Shown here one piece after another: positions 7,204 to 15,372 of a stretch of 64,000 nt of DNA. The stretch lies in NCBI RefSeq assembly GCF_016924755.1, contig NZ_JAFFJX010000008.1, positions 310,001-374,000 of the forward strand. The letters are read 5' to 3'. How positions within the stretch are numbered: position 1 is the stretch's first letter; each line of letters starts with the position of its first letter. The position numbers and the translations under genes were made by a program. This DNA comes from Longitalea arenae. GTDB taxonomy: Bacteria > Bacteroidota > Bacteroidia > Chitinophagales > Chitinophagaceae. Under the pieces are notes generated by a model. That model did no database searches. It had not been told where the DNA came from and saw nothing but the letters and a program-made list of their open reading frames with translations.

Positions 7204-8640
7204 CTATCGTATCACCAAAAATTCCTGCACATTGTCTACGATAAAACCAGGGAAAATGCCGATCCAGGCCAGCAGGAACATCAACACCACCAGGGAGGCA
7301 TAAGTTGCTGCATAAAAGAAGGGATGCAGGCTTTTCTCCTTGACCGGTGATAATGGCGGCGCGGCAAACAGCGTGCTGATGATCCGCAGGTAATAATACA
7401 AACCAATAACGCTGCTGAGCACCAGTACAACTGCCAGCAACCACATATGCTGTTGCACCCCAACCGTGAGGATAAAGAATTTGGCCGGGAACCCTGCCGT
7501 CAGCGGAATGCCCGCCAACGATAAAAGCGCCACCGTAAATACCGCAGCCATTAATGGATTGCGCCAGAACAGTCCGCGATATCCGTTCAACTCATCGGCA
7601 TCTTTTCGCCGGGTCGATAACAAGGTAATGATACCGAAAGCCGACAATAACGTAATACTATATGCCAGCAGGTAAAATACCCCGGCGCCAACGCCGGCAT
7701 CGCCCGACAAAAACGCCACCAGCAAATAGCCAAAATGCGCAACGGATGAATAGGCCAGCAGCCGCTTGATGTTCTGCTGCATGAGGGCCAGCACATTGCC
7801 GGCGATCATACAGGCAATGGCAATCACCGTAAGAATGGAAATAGCCAAAGCATTCTCATGTAAATGGATAGCCTGGGCAAATCGCACAAAAACGGCAAAT
7901 ACGCCGATCTTCGAAACCGTTGCTATAAAAGCCGTTACCGGCGCCGGCGCGCCCTGGTATACATCGGCAGCCCATAAATGAAAAGGCACCAGGGCCAGCT
8001 TAAAGCCAATGGCCACTACGATTAATCCAATACCCATTAAGAACAATACAGAAGTTCCCTGCTTTGCAATGGCATTGCCAATGGCTGTAAATTCCATACT
8101 GCCCGTTTCCATATAGATCAATGCCATGCCGAACAACAGGAACGCCGATGTTAAAGCCGCCAGCACCAGGTATTTTACACCCGCTTCTATGGCGTTATTC
8201 CGGTTGCGTAAATAAGCGATCAGGGCATACAGGCTTACACTCAGTAATTCCAGCCCGATAAAGAAAGAAATAAAATGCCGGCTGATGGTGAGCACAGCCG
8301 CGCCCAGTGTGGCCAGGAAAAGCAGGATATAATATTCTTTGGGATTCTCTTCCCGCTCTTCAAAATAAATATAGGAAAGCAGTCCGACCACCAATACCGA
8401 AAAAATGATCAGTCCGGTAAACAAAGCGGCCAGGCCATCCACTACTAATAAGGGTGGTATTTCACGTGGCAGGGTATCCCGCACATACCACATGGCAAGC
8501 ACCACGCCGCACATCATGAAAAAACCGGTAACCTGTATGACGGTATGACTTAGTTTGAATGCAATGAGCAGGATCACCACAACAGCTGCAGTGGCCAGCA
8601 CCATGAAAGGGAGAAGAGCGAGTAATTGTAGATTGTCCAT
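7204..8640 (-). CDS. nuoN: NADH-quinone oxidoreductase subunit N
   Basis: 478 residues, about 14 membrane helices. It is one of the three antiporter-like proton-pumping subunits in the membrane arm of complex I. Family hallmarks are the helix-breaking segment around LAYSSVAHFGYLLVAF and the lysine-bearing helix near KLALVPFHLWAADVYQGAPAP. It is the last gene of the nuo operon and is 210 bp downstream of nuoM, separated by a repeat cluster. Confidence 0.96.
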   Translation of the reverse strand: MDNLQLLALLPFMVLATAAVVVILLIAFKLSHTVIQVTGFFMMCGVVLAMWYVRDTLPREIPPLLVVDGLAALFTGLIIFSVLVVGLLSYIYFEEREENPKEYYILLFLATLGAAVLTISRHFISFFIGLELLSVSLYALIAYLRNRNNAIEAGVKYLVLAALTSAFLLFGMALIYMETGSMEFTAIGNAIAKQGTSVLFLMGIGLIVVAIGFKLALVPFHLWAADVYQGAPAPVTAFIATVSKIGVFAVFVRFAQAIHLHENALAISILTVIAIACMIAGNVLALMQQNIKRLLAYSSVAHFGYLLVAFLSGDAGVGAGVFYLLAYSITLLSAFGIITLLSTRRKDADELNGYRGLFWRNPLMAAVFTVALLSLAGIPLTAGFPAKFFILTVGVQQHMWLLAVVLVLSSVIGLYYYLRIISTLFAAPPLSPVKEKSLHPFFYAATYASLVVLMFLLAWIGIFPGFIVDNVQEFLVIR

Positions 8641-8664
8641 TGTAAAAGAGTTACAGGTTACTAT

Positions 8665-8893
8665 TGCAAGTTACCGGGTACCAGTTACCGGTTACCACGC
8701 CCTGAGCGACAGCACACAGGTTCGGGTACCAGTTACCGGTTACCAGGCCCTGAGCGACAGCACACAGGTTCGGGTACCAGTTACCAGTTACCAGTTACCG
8801 GTTTCCAGGCCGCCCTGAGCGACAGCATGCCGCCAATGCTTAGCCTGCCTTTAATTGAAGCCCCCGGCTACGGGCAACTGGTAACTGGTAATT
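8665..8893. repeat. CCAGTTA heptamer arrays with ~60-bp duplication, invading the 3' end of nuoM
   Basis: The plus strand carries runs of CCAGTTA/CCGGTTA. A ~60-bp segment including CCCTGAGCGACAGCACACAG is duplicated, with a third partial copy. TACCAGTTACCAGTT (8775-8789) has a perfect inverted partner at 8876-8890, which lies inside the nuoM coding region. The two arms therefore flank the nuoM stop at 8851 and can pair in the nuo mRNA. Confidence 0.88.
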
Positions 8894-10350
8894 AAAGCGC
8901 CTTTAACCACATCAAATACAGGTTGAGGATAAAGCCCCAAAAATATAATAGCGGCTGTCAGGCATGCCATAATGATCCATTCCCGCACACTCAGGTCCCT
9001 GGGCTGTTCTGAAATCGGTTGCAACTGTCCCTGAAACACTTTCTGCATAATGCGCAACGAATACAGGGCCGACAATACCAGACCGGCACTGGCAATGATG
9101 GCCAAGACCGGACTTACGTCAAAAGCGCCCAGCAGGATGAGGAACTCCGCAATGAAATTGCCCAGGAAGGGCAGGCCAAGGGAAGCCATCACGAATACCA
9201 TTGCCAGCGCACCCATATGCGGCATGGCCGTCCATAAACCGCCCATGTGATTGATATCCCTGGTATGCAATCTTTCTTTCAACATGCCGGCCAGCACAAA
9301 CAAGGCGCCCGTGCTAACGCCATGGGTCAGTAATTGCATGACCACCCCTTGCAAAGCAATTTCGCGGAAAGCAAAAACGCCCAGCAACACGAAACCCATG
9401 TGGCTTACCGATGTATAGGCAATGAGCCGTTTGAGATCGGTTTGCGCAAAGGCCAGCAATGCGCCATACACAATACCTACCACACCCAATAACATGGCCC
9501 ACCACGCTATACTGGCCGAGGCTTCTGGAAAGAGGGGCAACACAAAGCGGATAATGCCATAAGCGCCTGTCTTCAATAACAGACCGGCCAGGATCAAACT
9601 GCCGGCCGTAGGTGCTTCGCTATGGGCATCGGGCAGCCAGTTATGCAGGGGCACCATGGGCAGTTTGATCACAAAAGCAATTAAAAAACCCAGCATGATC
9701 CAGCGGGCGGTGACATCATTGCTGAACGTTGTATTCAATAAAGCAAAATAATCGAATGTATACTGACCGCCGCTTTGCTGGCCATGGATAAAATACAGCG
9801 CCAGGATGGCGAGCAACATCAGCAGTCCGCCGGTTTGGGTAAAAATGAAAAACTTATACGCCGCATACCGGCGATTGAAATCGCCCCAGATGGCGATCAG
9901 GAAATACATGGGCACCAGCATCACTTCCCAGAAGAAATAAAAGAGAAAAAGATCCATGGCGACAAAAACGCCGGCAATGCCAGCCAGTGTCCATAAGAGA
10001 TTGAAGAAATAAAAGCCTGTCTTTTCACGGATCTCATTCCAGGAGCACAAGACCGATAAGGCGCCCAGCAAAAATGTAAGCAGGATCAAAATAAAACTGA
10101 GTCCGTCCATAGCCAGGTGAAAGCTGATGCCGAATGCAGGTATCCAGTTCACCTGGTAATCGATCAGCCAATTCTTACCCACTGCCGTAATACCCGGTGC
10201 GTGTTGTATATACCAGCCGACGGGCAACAGGAAAGCAATGATAACCGCTATCAAAGCGATCCACCGGCCCATTAAGGGATACCGTTGGGCCACCAGCCAG
10301 CAGCTTAGTCCGCCCACGAGTAAAACACCTATCATTAGTACCAGTATCAT
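8851..10350 (-). CDS. nuoM: NADH-quinone oxidoreductase subunit M
   Basis: 499 residues, about 14 membrane helices, antiporter-like proton-pumping subunit. Conserved pieces include FFFWEVMLVPMYFLI, the lysine helix at KLPMVPLHNWLPDAHSEAP and LKRLIAYTSVSHMGFVLLG. It overlaps nuoL by 4 bp (ATGA). The last residues (ITSYQLPVAGGFN) are encoded by copies of the CCAGTTA heptamer, so the C-terminus appears to have been rewritten by the repeat array that follows. Confidence 0.96.
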   Translation of the reverse strand: MILVLMIGVLLVGGLSCWLVAQRYPLMGRWIALIAVIIAFLLPVGWYIQHAPGITAVGKNWLIDYQVNWIPAFGISFHLAMDGLSFILILLTFLLGALSVLCSWNEIREKTGFYFFNLLWTLAGIAGVFVAMDLFLFYFFWEVMLVPMYFLIAIWGDFNRRYAAYKFFIFTQTGGLLMLLAILALYFIHGQQSGGQYTFDYFALLNTTFSNDVTARWIMLGFLIAFVIKLPMVPLHNWLPDAHSEAPTAGSLILAGLLLKTGAYGIIRFVLPLFPEASASIAWWAMLLGVVGIVYGALLAFAQTDLKRLIAYTSVSHMGFVLLGVFAFREIALQGVVMQLLTHGVSTGALFVLAGMLKERLHTRDINHMGGLWTAMPHMGALAMVFVMASLGLPFLGNFIAEFLILLGAFDVSPVLAIIASAGLVLSALYSLRIMQKVFQGQLQPISEQPRDLSVREWIIMACLTAAIIFLGLYPQPVFDVVKGALITSYQLPVAGGFN

Positions 10351-12230
10351 AACAAAAGTTGAAGCGTTATAATGAACAGGATGCCTGCGAGCACCCCTAC
10401 TATATACAATCGCAGGGAGCCATTCTGGGAAACAGAGAACCAGCCGTTCAGGCGCAGACTGGCCTGCGCAATGCCGTTATACATCCGGTCGATAACGTCG
10501 CTTTTATTTATCCGGGTCAGGAACAGGAATGGTTTTACAAAAATGAAATTATACAGCTGATCGAATTTCCATCCGCTGAAAAAGAATTCGCGGGTAGCAG
10601 CCAGCGGTGGCGATTGCTGCCAGCGCACCCCCGATTTACCGTAATACAGGGTAATACCCAGATACACACCGAGCAGGGTAACCACCGCTGCGATCGCCTG
10701 GAACAACCACTCAGGCGGCAGGTTTTCCTTCATAACTGTTCCCGGTAATACCTGTTGAACATGGTCTGAGAACAGCGAAAGGTGGATCATATTATGCGGC
10801 CATTCAATAAAGCCCGCTGTTATGGAGAAAAAGGCCAGGATGACCAGGGGAATGACCATGCCACGGTCAGGTTGCTGATGAACAGGTGTTTTCATATCGC
10901 CCCAAAAGACCACCAGCATTAAGCGGGTGCTGTACAATGCGGTAATGAATGCACCTACCAATGCCATGAACCATAAGAGGGCGCTTCCGCCGGCACTGCT
11001 CCAGCTATACCAAAGGATAGCATCCTTGCTGAAAAAGCCGGCGCTCACCAGGGGCAGGGCGCTCAATGCCGCCGCCCCGGCCAGGAACGTGATAAACACT
11101 TCAGGCATTCGCTTTCGCAGTCCGCCCATCATAAAGATATTATGCTCATGATGCAGGGCTTCAATTACAACCCCGGCAGCGAGGAACAAGAGCGCTTTGA
11201 AAAAAGCATGGGTGAAGAAATGGAAAACGGCTGCACTCCAGGCGCCTACGCCCAATGCAAGGAACATATAACCGATCTGGCTGATGGTGGAATAGGCCAG
11301 GATCCTTTTAATATCTGTTTGCGCCAGCGCACTGCAGCCTGCCACCAGCAGCGTAATGGCGCCGACAATAGCGACAATGGCCATGGTGACCGGCGACAAC
11401 TGGAACAGCCCATGCATGCGGGCAATCAGGTAGACACCGGCTGTTACCATGGTAGCAGCATGGATCAGCGCGCTTACCGGCGAAGGACCCGCCATGGCAT
11501 CGGGCAGCCAGGTTTGTAAAGGGATTTGGGCCGATTTACCCATACCGCCTACCAGTAATAATACGGTGATGAGCACGATGTTTGAACCACCGGTGGTAAA
11601 ATGCCGCGGCGCCTCCTGCAGAATGGCATTCATGTTGAGTGTACCGAGCTCTTTAAACAACAGGAACAAACCGATCAGTAAAGCCGTATCCCCAATGCGG
11701 GTAATAAGAAAGGCCTTATTGGCCGCGCGGCTATTGGAGGGCACTTCATACCAAAAGCCAATGAGCAGGTAACTACATAAACCAACGCCCTCCCAGCCCA
11801 GGTACATCAAGACCAGGTTATCGGCCATAACCAGTAACAACATGGAGCACACGAACAGGTTCATGGAAGCAAAAAAGCGCGCCATATCCCGGTCATGCCA
11901 CATAAAAAAAGCGGAATAGATATGAATGAGGGCCCCAACAAAAGTGATGATAAAGATGAACACGAGGGTAAGTGCGTCTACGCGCAGACTGATATCTACC
12001 GACAGGTTGCCCACCGTGAACCATGACCACAACAGTTGACTATAAGCGCCGCCAGGGGGCGTTGTTTGCAAAAATGCCAGTGCCACCGTAATAGTGATGA
12101 GCGCAGCGATACAAACTGTTCCGGCGCCCAGCCACGCGGTGACGGGTTTCGACAAGCGCCGGCCGAACAATGACAGGATCACAAAGCCAAATAATGGTAA
12201 AGCAGGGATGTATGGCAGTAAACTATTCAC
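10347..12230 (-). CDS. nuoL: NADH-quinone oxidoreductase subunit L
   Basis: 627 residues, the distal and largest antiporter-like subunit. Conserved segments are YLGWEGVGLCSYLLIGFW, KSAQIPLQTWLPDAMAGPSP and ILAYSTISQIGYMFLALG. The C-terminus ends in a final membrane helix after an amphipathic stretch, as expected for the lateral helix of NuoL. It is coupled to nuoM by a 4-bp overlap. Confidence 0.97.
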   Translation of the reverse strand: MNSLLPYIPALPLFGFVILSLFGRRLSKPVTAWLGAGTVCIAALITITVALAFLQTTPPGGAYSQLLWSWFTVGNLSVDISLRVDALTLVFIFIITFVGALIHIYSAFFMWHDRDMARFFASMNLFVCSMLLLVMADNLVLMYLGWEGVGLCSYLLIGFWYEVPSNSRAANKAFLITRIGDTALLIGLFLLFKELGTLNMNAILQEAPRHFTTGGSNIVLITVLLLVGGMGKSAQIPLQTWLPDAMAGPSPVSALIHAATMVTAGVYLIARMHGLFQLSPVTMAIVAIVGAITLLVAGCSALAQTDIKRILAYSTISQIGYMFLALGVGAWSAAVFHFFTHAFFKALLFLAAGVVIEALHHEHNIFMMGGLRKRMPEVFITFLAGAAALSALPLVSAGFFSKDAILWYSWSSAGGSALLWFMALVGAFITALYSTRLMLVVFWGDMKTPVHQQPDRGMVIPLVILAFFSITAGFIEWPHNMIHLSLFSDHVQQVLPGTVMKENLPPEWLFQAIAAVVTLLGVYLGITLYYGKSGVRWQQSPPLAATREFFFSGWKFDQLYNFIFVKPFLFLTRINKSDVIDRMYNGIAQASLRLNGWFSVSQNGSLRLYIVGVLAGILFIITLQLLL

Positions 12231-12231
12231 A

Positions 12232-12445
12232 GTTTTTGGTTTATTGTTTATAGTTCTCGGTTCACAGTTCTCAATTCTAAGTTCTCAGTCCACGGTTCTC
12301 AGTTCTCAGTTAAAAATTTACGCTTCATACTTTACACTTTACATACACTGATAGATTGTATTTCATTATCACATTATCACATTATCACATTATCAAATTA
12401 TCACATTAGCTAATTAGCACATCAGCAAATCAGCACATCAGCACA
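12232..12445. repeat. Heptamer (GTTCTCA) and octamer (CATTATCA/CATCAGCA) arrays between nuoK and nuoL
   Basis: 12240-12310 is a GTTCTCA/GTTCACA heptamer run. 12362-12448 is an octamer run that changes from CATTATCA to CATCAGCA. On the coding strand the first octamer, TGATGTGC, starts with the nuoK stop codon TGA. No gene is present. Confidence 0.88.
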
Positions 12446-12751
12446 TCAGTCTTTGAGTTCTTTCAAATCTTCCACATCCATGGTCTTATGCTGATGATAG
12501 ATCTGTAACACGAGCGCCAATCCGACCGAGACCTCGGCGGCGGCCATGGCCAGGATGAACAGGAACATCACCTGTCCATCAGGTTGCTGCCATTTGGACC
12601 CTGCCGCTACAAATGCCATTCCGGCCGCATTCAGCATGATCTCTACCGAGATGAGCATGAATACTACATTCTTGCGGGTGAGCACACCCACGAGCCCCAG
12701 GGCAAATAAGACCGTGGCTACCATTAATACCATATTGACGCTATCAGTCAT
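12446..12751 (-). CDS. nuoK: NADH-quinone oxidoreductase subunit K
   Basis: 101 residues, the normal family length, with three membrane helices and the conserved glutamate in FMLISVEIMLNAAG. ATG 12751 overlaps the nuoJ stop by 8 bp. A longer open frame upstream is only the antisense-free extension through nuoJ and is not used. Its TGA stop is the first triplet of the downstream octamer array. Confidence 0.95.
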   Translation of the reverse strand: MTDSVNMVLMVATVLFALGLVGVLTRKNVVFMLISVEIMLNAAGMAFVAAGSKWQQPDGQVMFLFILAMAAAEVSVGLALVLQIYHQHKTMDVEDLKELKD

Positions 12752-13337
12752 GTAATACGGTTTGTTCGTTTGGAATTGTTTCCTGCTGCAGGGCGGAAGC
12801 GCGCTCTTTCTCCGCATCGCCATTTTGCAGGAAGCGGTGTAAAGAAGGTTTTCTATGTTTGCCGATATGGGCAGCGCCCACAATGCCGGCCATCAACAGA
12901 AAACCGATCAGCTCAACAGCAATGATATATTCACCATATAATGAAAGCGCTACTTTGCGTGGATCTACCTGTGATACCTGCATTACCTGCTGATTGCCGC
13001 TAAAGAGCAGCAACAACATTTCTGCAAGTAAAACCAATACGAGCGCTGATGGCACTAACCATACCTTTGGTTTCAGCCATTCCTTTTCCTGCTGCGCAGT
13101 TTCGTTGCCCAGGTTCAGCATCATCACTACAAATATGAACAACACGATGATGGCCCCGGCATATACAATGATCTCAAGCGCTGCTACAAAAGGAGCACCC
13201 AGCGATAAAAAGATCATTCCTACCGACAGAAAAGACACGGCCAGGTAGAGCAGGGCATGTACGGGATGGTAGCGCGTGATCACCATGATGGTAGACAGCA
13301 CTGCTACTATTGATGATATGTAGAAGAGTGTTGACAA
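12744..13337 (-). CDS. nuoJ: NADH-quinone oxidoreductase subunit J
   Basis: 197 residues with five membrane helices. The conserved VYAGAIIVLFIFVVMMLNLG (helix 3, with the pi-bulge region) is present. The soluble C-terminal tail (about 165-197) is longer than in many homologues. It overlaps nuoK by 8 bp. Confidence 0.95.
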   Translation of the reverse strand: MSTLFYISSIVAVLSTIMVITRYHPVHALLYLAVSFLSVGMIFLSLGAPFVAALEIIVYAGAIIVLFIFVVMMLNLGNETAQQEKEWLKPKVWLVPSALVLVLLAEMLLLLFSGNQQVMQVSQVDPRKVALSLYGEYIIAVELIGFLLMAGIVGAAHIGKHRKPSLHRFLQNGDAEKERASALQQETIPNEQTVLHD

Positions 13338-13524
13338 GATGATAGGTTGACAGGTTAATATGTTTGTTTATTGGTTATTTGGTGTTAGCGGATCGGAACC
13401 AGGTGTTGCCGGGTGCCGGGTGCCGGTTGCAGGGAGCCGTGGAACTTGTACCCTGAATCCTGCAACAATATTCCATGAGCAAACAGACACGGAAGCATTT
13501 CTATTACCACATCATCCCTTTTAC
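13338..13524. other. nuoI-nuoJ gap with a short GGGTGCC-type repeat
   Basis: 187 bp without a gene. A small GC-rich heptamer-like run (GGGTGCC/CGGTTGC, about 13405-13432) is seen. nuoI and nuoJ are normally adjacent, so this gap is an insertion relative to the usual compact order. Confidence 0.5.
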
Positions 13525-14040
13525 TTACGGTAACAAACTATGCACATCCACCGGCTTTTCCTCATGCTCACCTTCGCCTTTTTTCTTTACGCCTGCTTCC
13601 AGGCCGGCCACCCGGTAGAAATTATAACCCGGATATTTTCCCTGGCTATCGATCAGCAGGTCTTCCTTCTCAAACACCAGGTTCTGCCGGTTATACTCAG
13701 CCATTTCAAAATCAGGGATCAGTTGTATGGCATAGGTCGGACAAGCCTCTTCACAATAGCCACAAAAAATACAGCGCGAGAAATTGATGCGGAAAAAATC
13801 AGGGTAGCGGCGGCCATTCTCATCTTCTGTCGCTTGCAGGGCGATGCAATCGACCGGACAAGCCACTGCACACAAATAGCATCCTACACAGCGTTCGCCG
13901 CCATCTGGATCTTTGGTCAATACAATGCGGCCGCGATAGCGTGGATGCAATTCCACTTTTTCTTCCGGATACTCGATGGTTGCTTTCTTCCTGAAAAGGT
14001 GAATAAACACCAACCACATGGTTCGAAGATGGCTGATCAT
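13525..14040 (-). CDS. nuoI: NADH-quinone oxidoreductase subunit I (ferredoxin-type)
   Basis: 171 residues. Two [4Fe-4S] motifs, C51-x2-C54-x2-C57-x3-C61 ([12 protein letters not shown]) and C90-x2-C93-x2-C96-x3-C100 ([12 protein letters not shown]), bind clusters N6a and N6b, which pass electrons to N2 in NuoB. The N-terminal amphipathic helix matches membrane docking. Confidence 0.96.
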   Translation of the reverse strand: MISHLRTMWLVFIHLFRKKATIEYPEEKVELHPRYRGRIVLTKDPDGGERCVGCYLCAVACPVDCIALQATEDENGRRYPDFFRINFSRCIFCGYCEEACPTYAIQLIPDFEMAEYNRQNLVFEKEDLLIDSQGKYPGYNFYRVAGLEAGVKKKGEGEHEEKPVDVHSLLP

Positions 14041-14166
14041 AGCGTTTACTTTAATTTATGATATTGCTACACGATTGCTTTCAAATTTTCGTTTTTCATT
14101 GATGCGTGGCCTTCCCCACTCGCCTTACTTCCCCACTCGCCACTTACCACTCCGCACTCGCCTTTA
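14041..14166. repeat. CCCCACTCGCC-type short repeat
   Basis: Four degenerate copies of CCCCACTCGCC / CCACTTACC in 14110-14163, immediately downstream of the nuoH stop on the coding strand. This is another short-repeat family at a gene end. Confidence 0.55.
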
Positions 14167-15123
14167 TTATCCTCTTATCAACAAAGCAACAGCCCCCGTG
14201 ATCAGCAGGTTAGCCAGTACGATGGGCAGGATGATCTTCCAGCCATACCCGATCAACTGATCATAGCGCGGGCGCGGCAGGGAGGCGCGTAAAAGAATAA
14301 ATAAGCCAATAAAGAAAAACAACTTGATCACAAACCAGGCCAGTGGCGGCAGGAACGCCGGTCCCAGCCAGCCGCCAAAGAACAAGGTAACGATCATCGC
14401 AGAGATCAATGTAATGCCGAGGTACTCGCCGATAAAGAACATTCCGAATTTCATCCCCGAATACTCGGCATGATAACCGGCAATGAGCTCGCTTTCTGCT
14501 TCCGGAATATCAAATGGCAAACGATGTGTTTCGGCAATCCCCGCAATAAAAAAGATCACAAAGCCCACAGGCTGGGTTACTACAAACCATAAATTCTTTT
14601 GCGCAGCTACGATATCAGCCAGGTTAAAAGAGCCAGACAGCATTACCACGCCCATTAACGACAGCCCCATAAACACTTCATAAGCGATCATTTGGGAAGC
14701 GCCGCGTAAAGCGCCCAGCAAAGCATATTTATTATTGGAGGCCCAACCGCCTAACACAATACTATATACGCCGAACGATGACATGGCCAAAAAGAAAATG
14801 ATACCAATATTCAGGTCGGCGACCACGATGCCCGGCGCAAATGGAATTACTATAAAACTCAACAGCACGCTGCCCACCACGATAGCCGGCGCCAGAATAA
14901 ACACCCATTTATCGGCGAAAGGCGGAATCCAGTCTTCTTTGAAGAAGAGTTTCAACGTATCGGCCAGCACAATAAAAATTCCGAGCGGACCAGCACGGTT
15001 AGGTCCCAGCCGGTCCTGCCACAGCGCCAGCAAACGGCGTTCAACCCAGATCAATCCGGCCGCAATATTCAGCAGCACGAATAAAACGCCAATTACGATC
15101 AGTATGTGTTCTGTTGCACTCAT
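14167..15123 (-). CDS. nuoH: NADH-quinone oxidoreductase subunit H
   Basis: 318 residues, eight membrane helices. It forms part of the quinone-binding chamber. Family motifs are [42 protein letters not shown] and [13 protein letters not shown]. It is 249 bp downstream of nuoG; the gap is filled by repeats. Confidence 0.97.
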   Translation of the reverse strand: MSATEHILIVIGVLFVLLNIAAGLIWVERRLLALWQDRLGPNRAGPLGIFIVLADTLKLFFKEDWIPPFADKWVFILAPAIVVGSVLLSFIVIPFAPGIVVADLNIGIIFFLAMSSFGVYSIVLGGWASNNKYALLGALRGASQMIAYEVFMGLSLMGVVMLSGSFNLADIVAAQKNLWFVVTQPVGFVIFFIAGIAETHRLPFDIPEAESELIAGYHAEYSGMKFGMFFIGEYLGITLISAMIVTLFFGGWLGPAFLPPLAWFVIKLFFFIGLFILLRASLPRPRYDQLIGYGWKIILPIVLANLLITGAVALLIRG

Positions 15124-15170
15124 GAGTAAAAAGTGATCATGTAGTTTGTATTACTGTTCCAGGTTCCAGG

Positions 15171-15262
15171 TTACACGGATACCGGATACCGGTTACCAGT
15201 TACCAGTTACCAGTTACCGGTTACCAGTTACCAGTTACCAGTTACCAGTTACCGGTTACCCG
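15171..15262. repeat. CCAGTTA/CCGGTTA heptamer array
   Basis: About twelve heptamers (CCAGTTA, with CCGGTTA variants) between nuoG and nuoH, the same family as at 8665-8893, 18119-18205 and 33355-33405. A second array, GTTCACA-type, lies at 15330-15380 and includes the nuoG stop codon. Confidence 0.9.
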
Positions 15263-15372
15263 TTTCGCGGCAACCATTTGACGCTACGCTCACATCATTC
15301 TCAATCCTTAGCCGGTGAATAACATATAATTATGAAATATGAACTTTGAACTCTTAACTGTGAACTGTGAAC

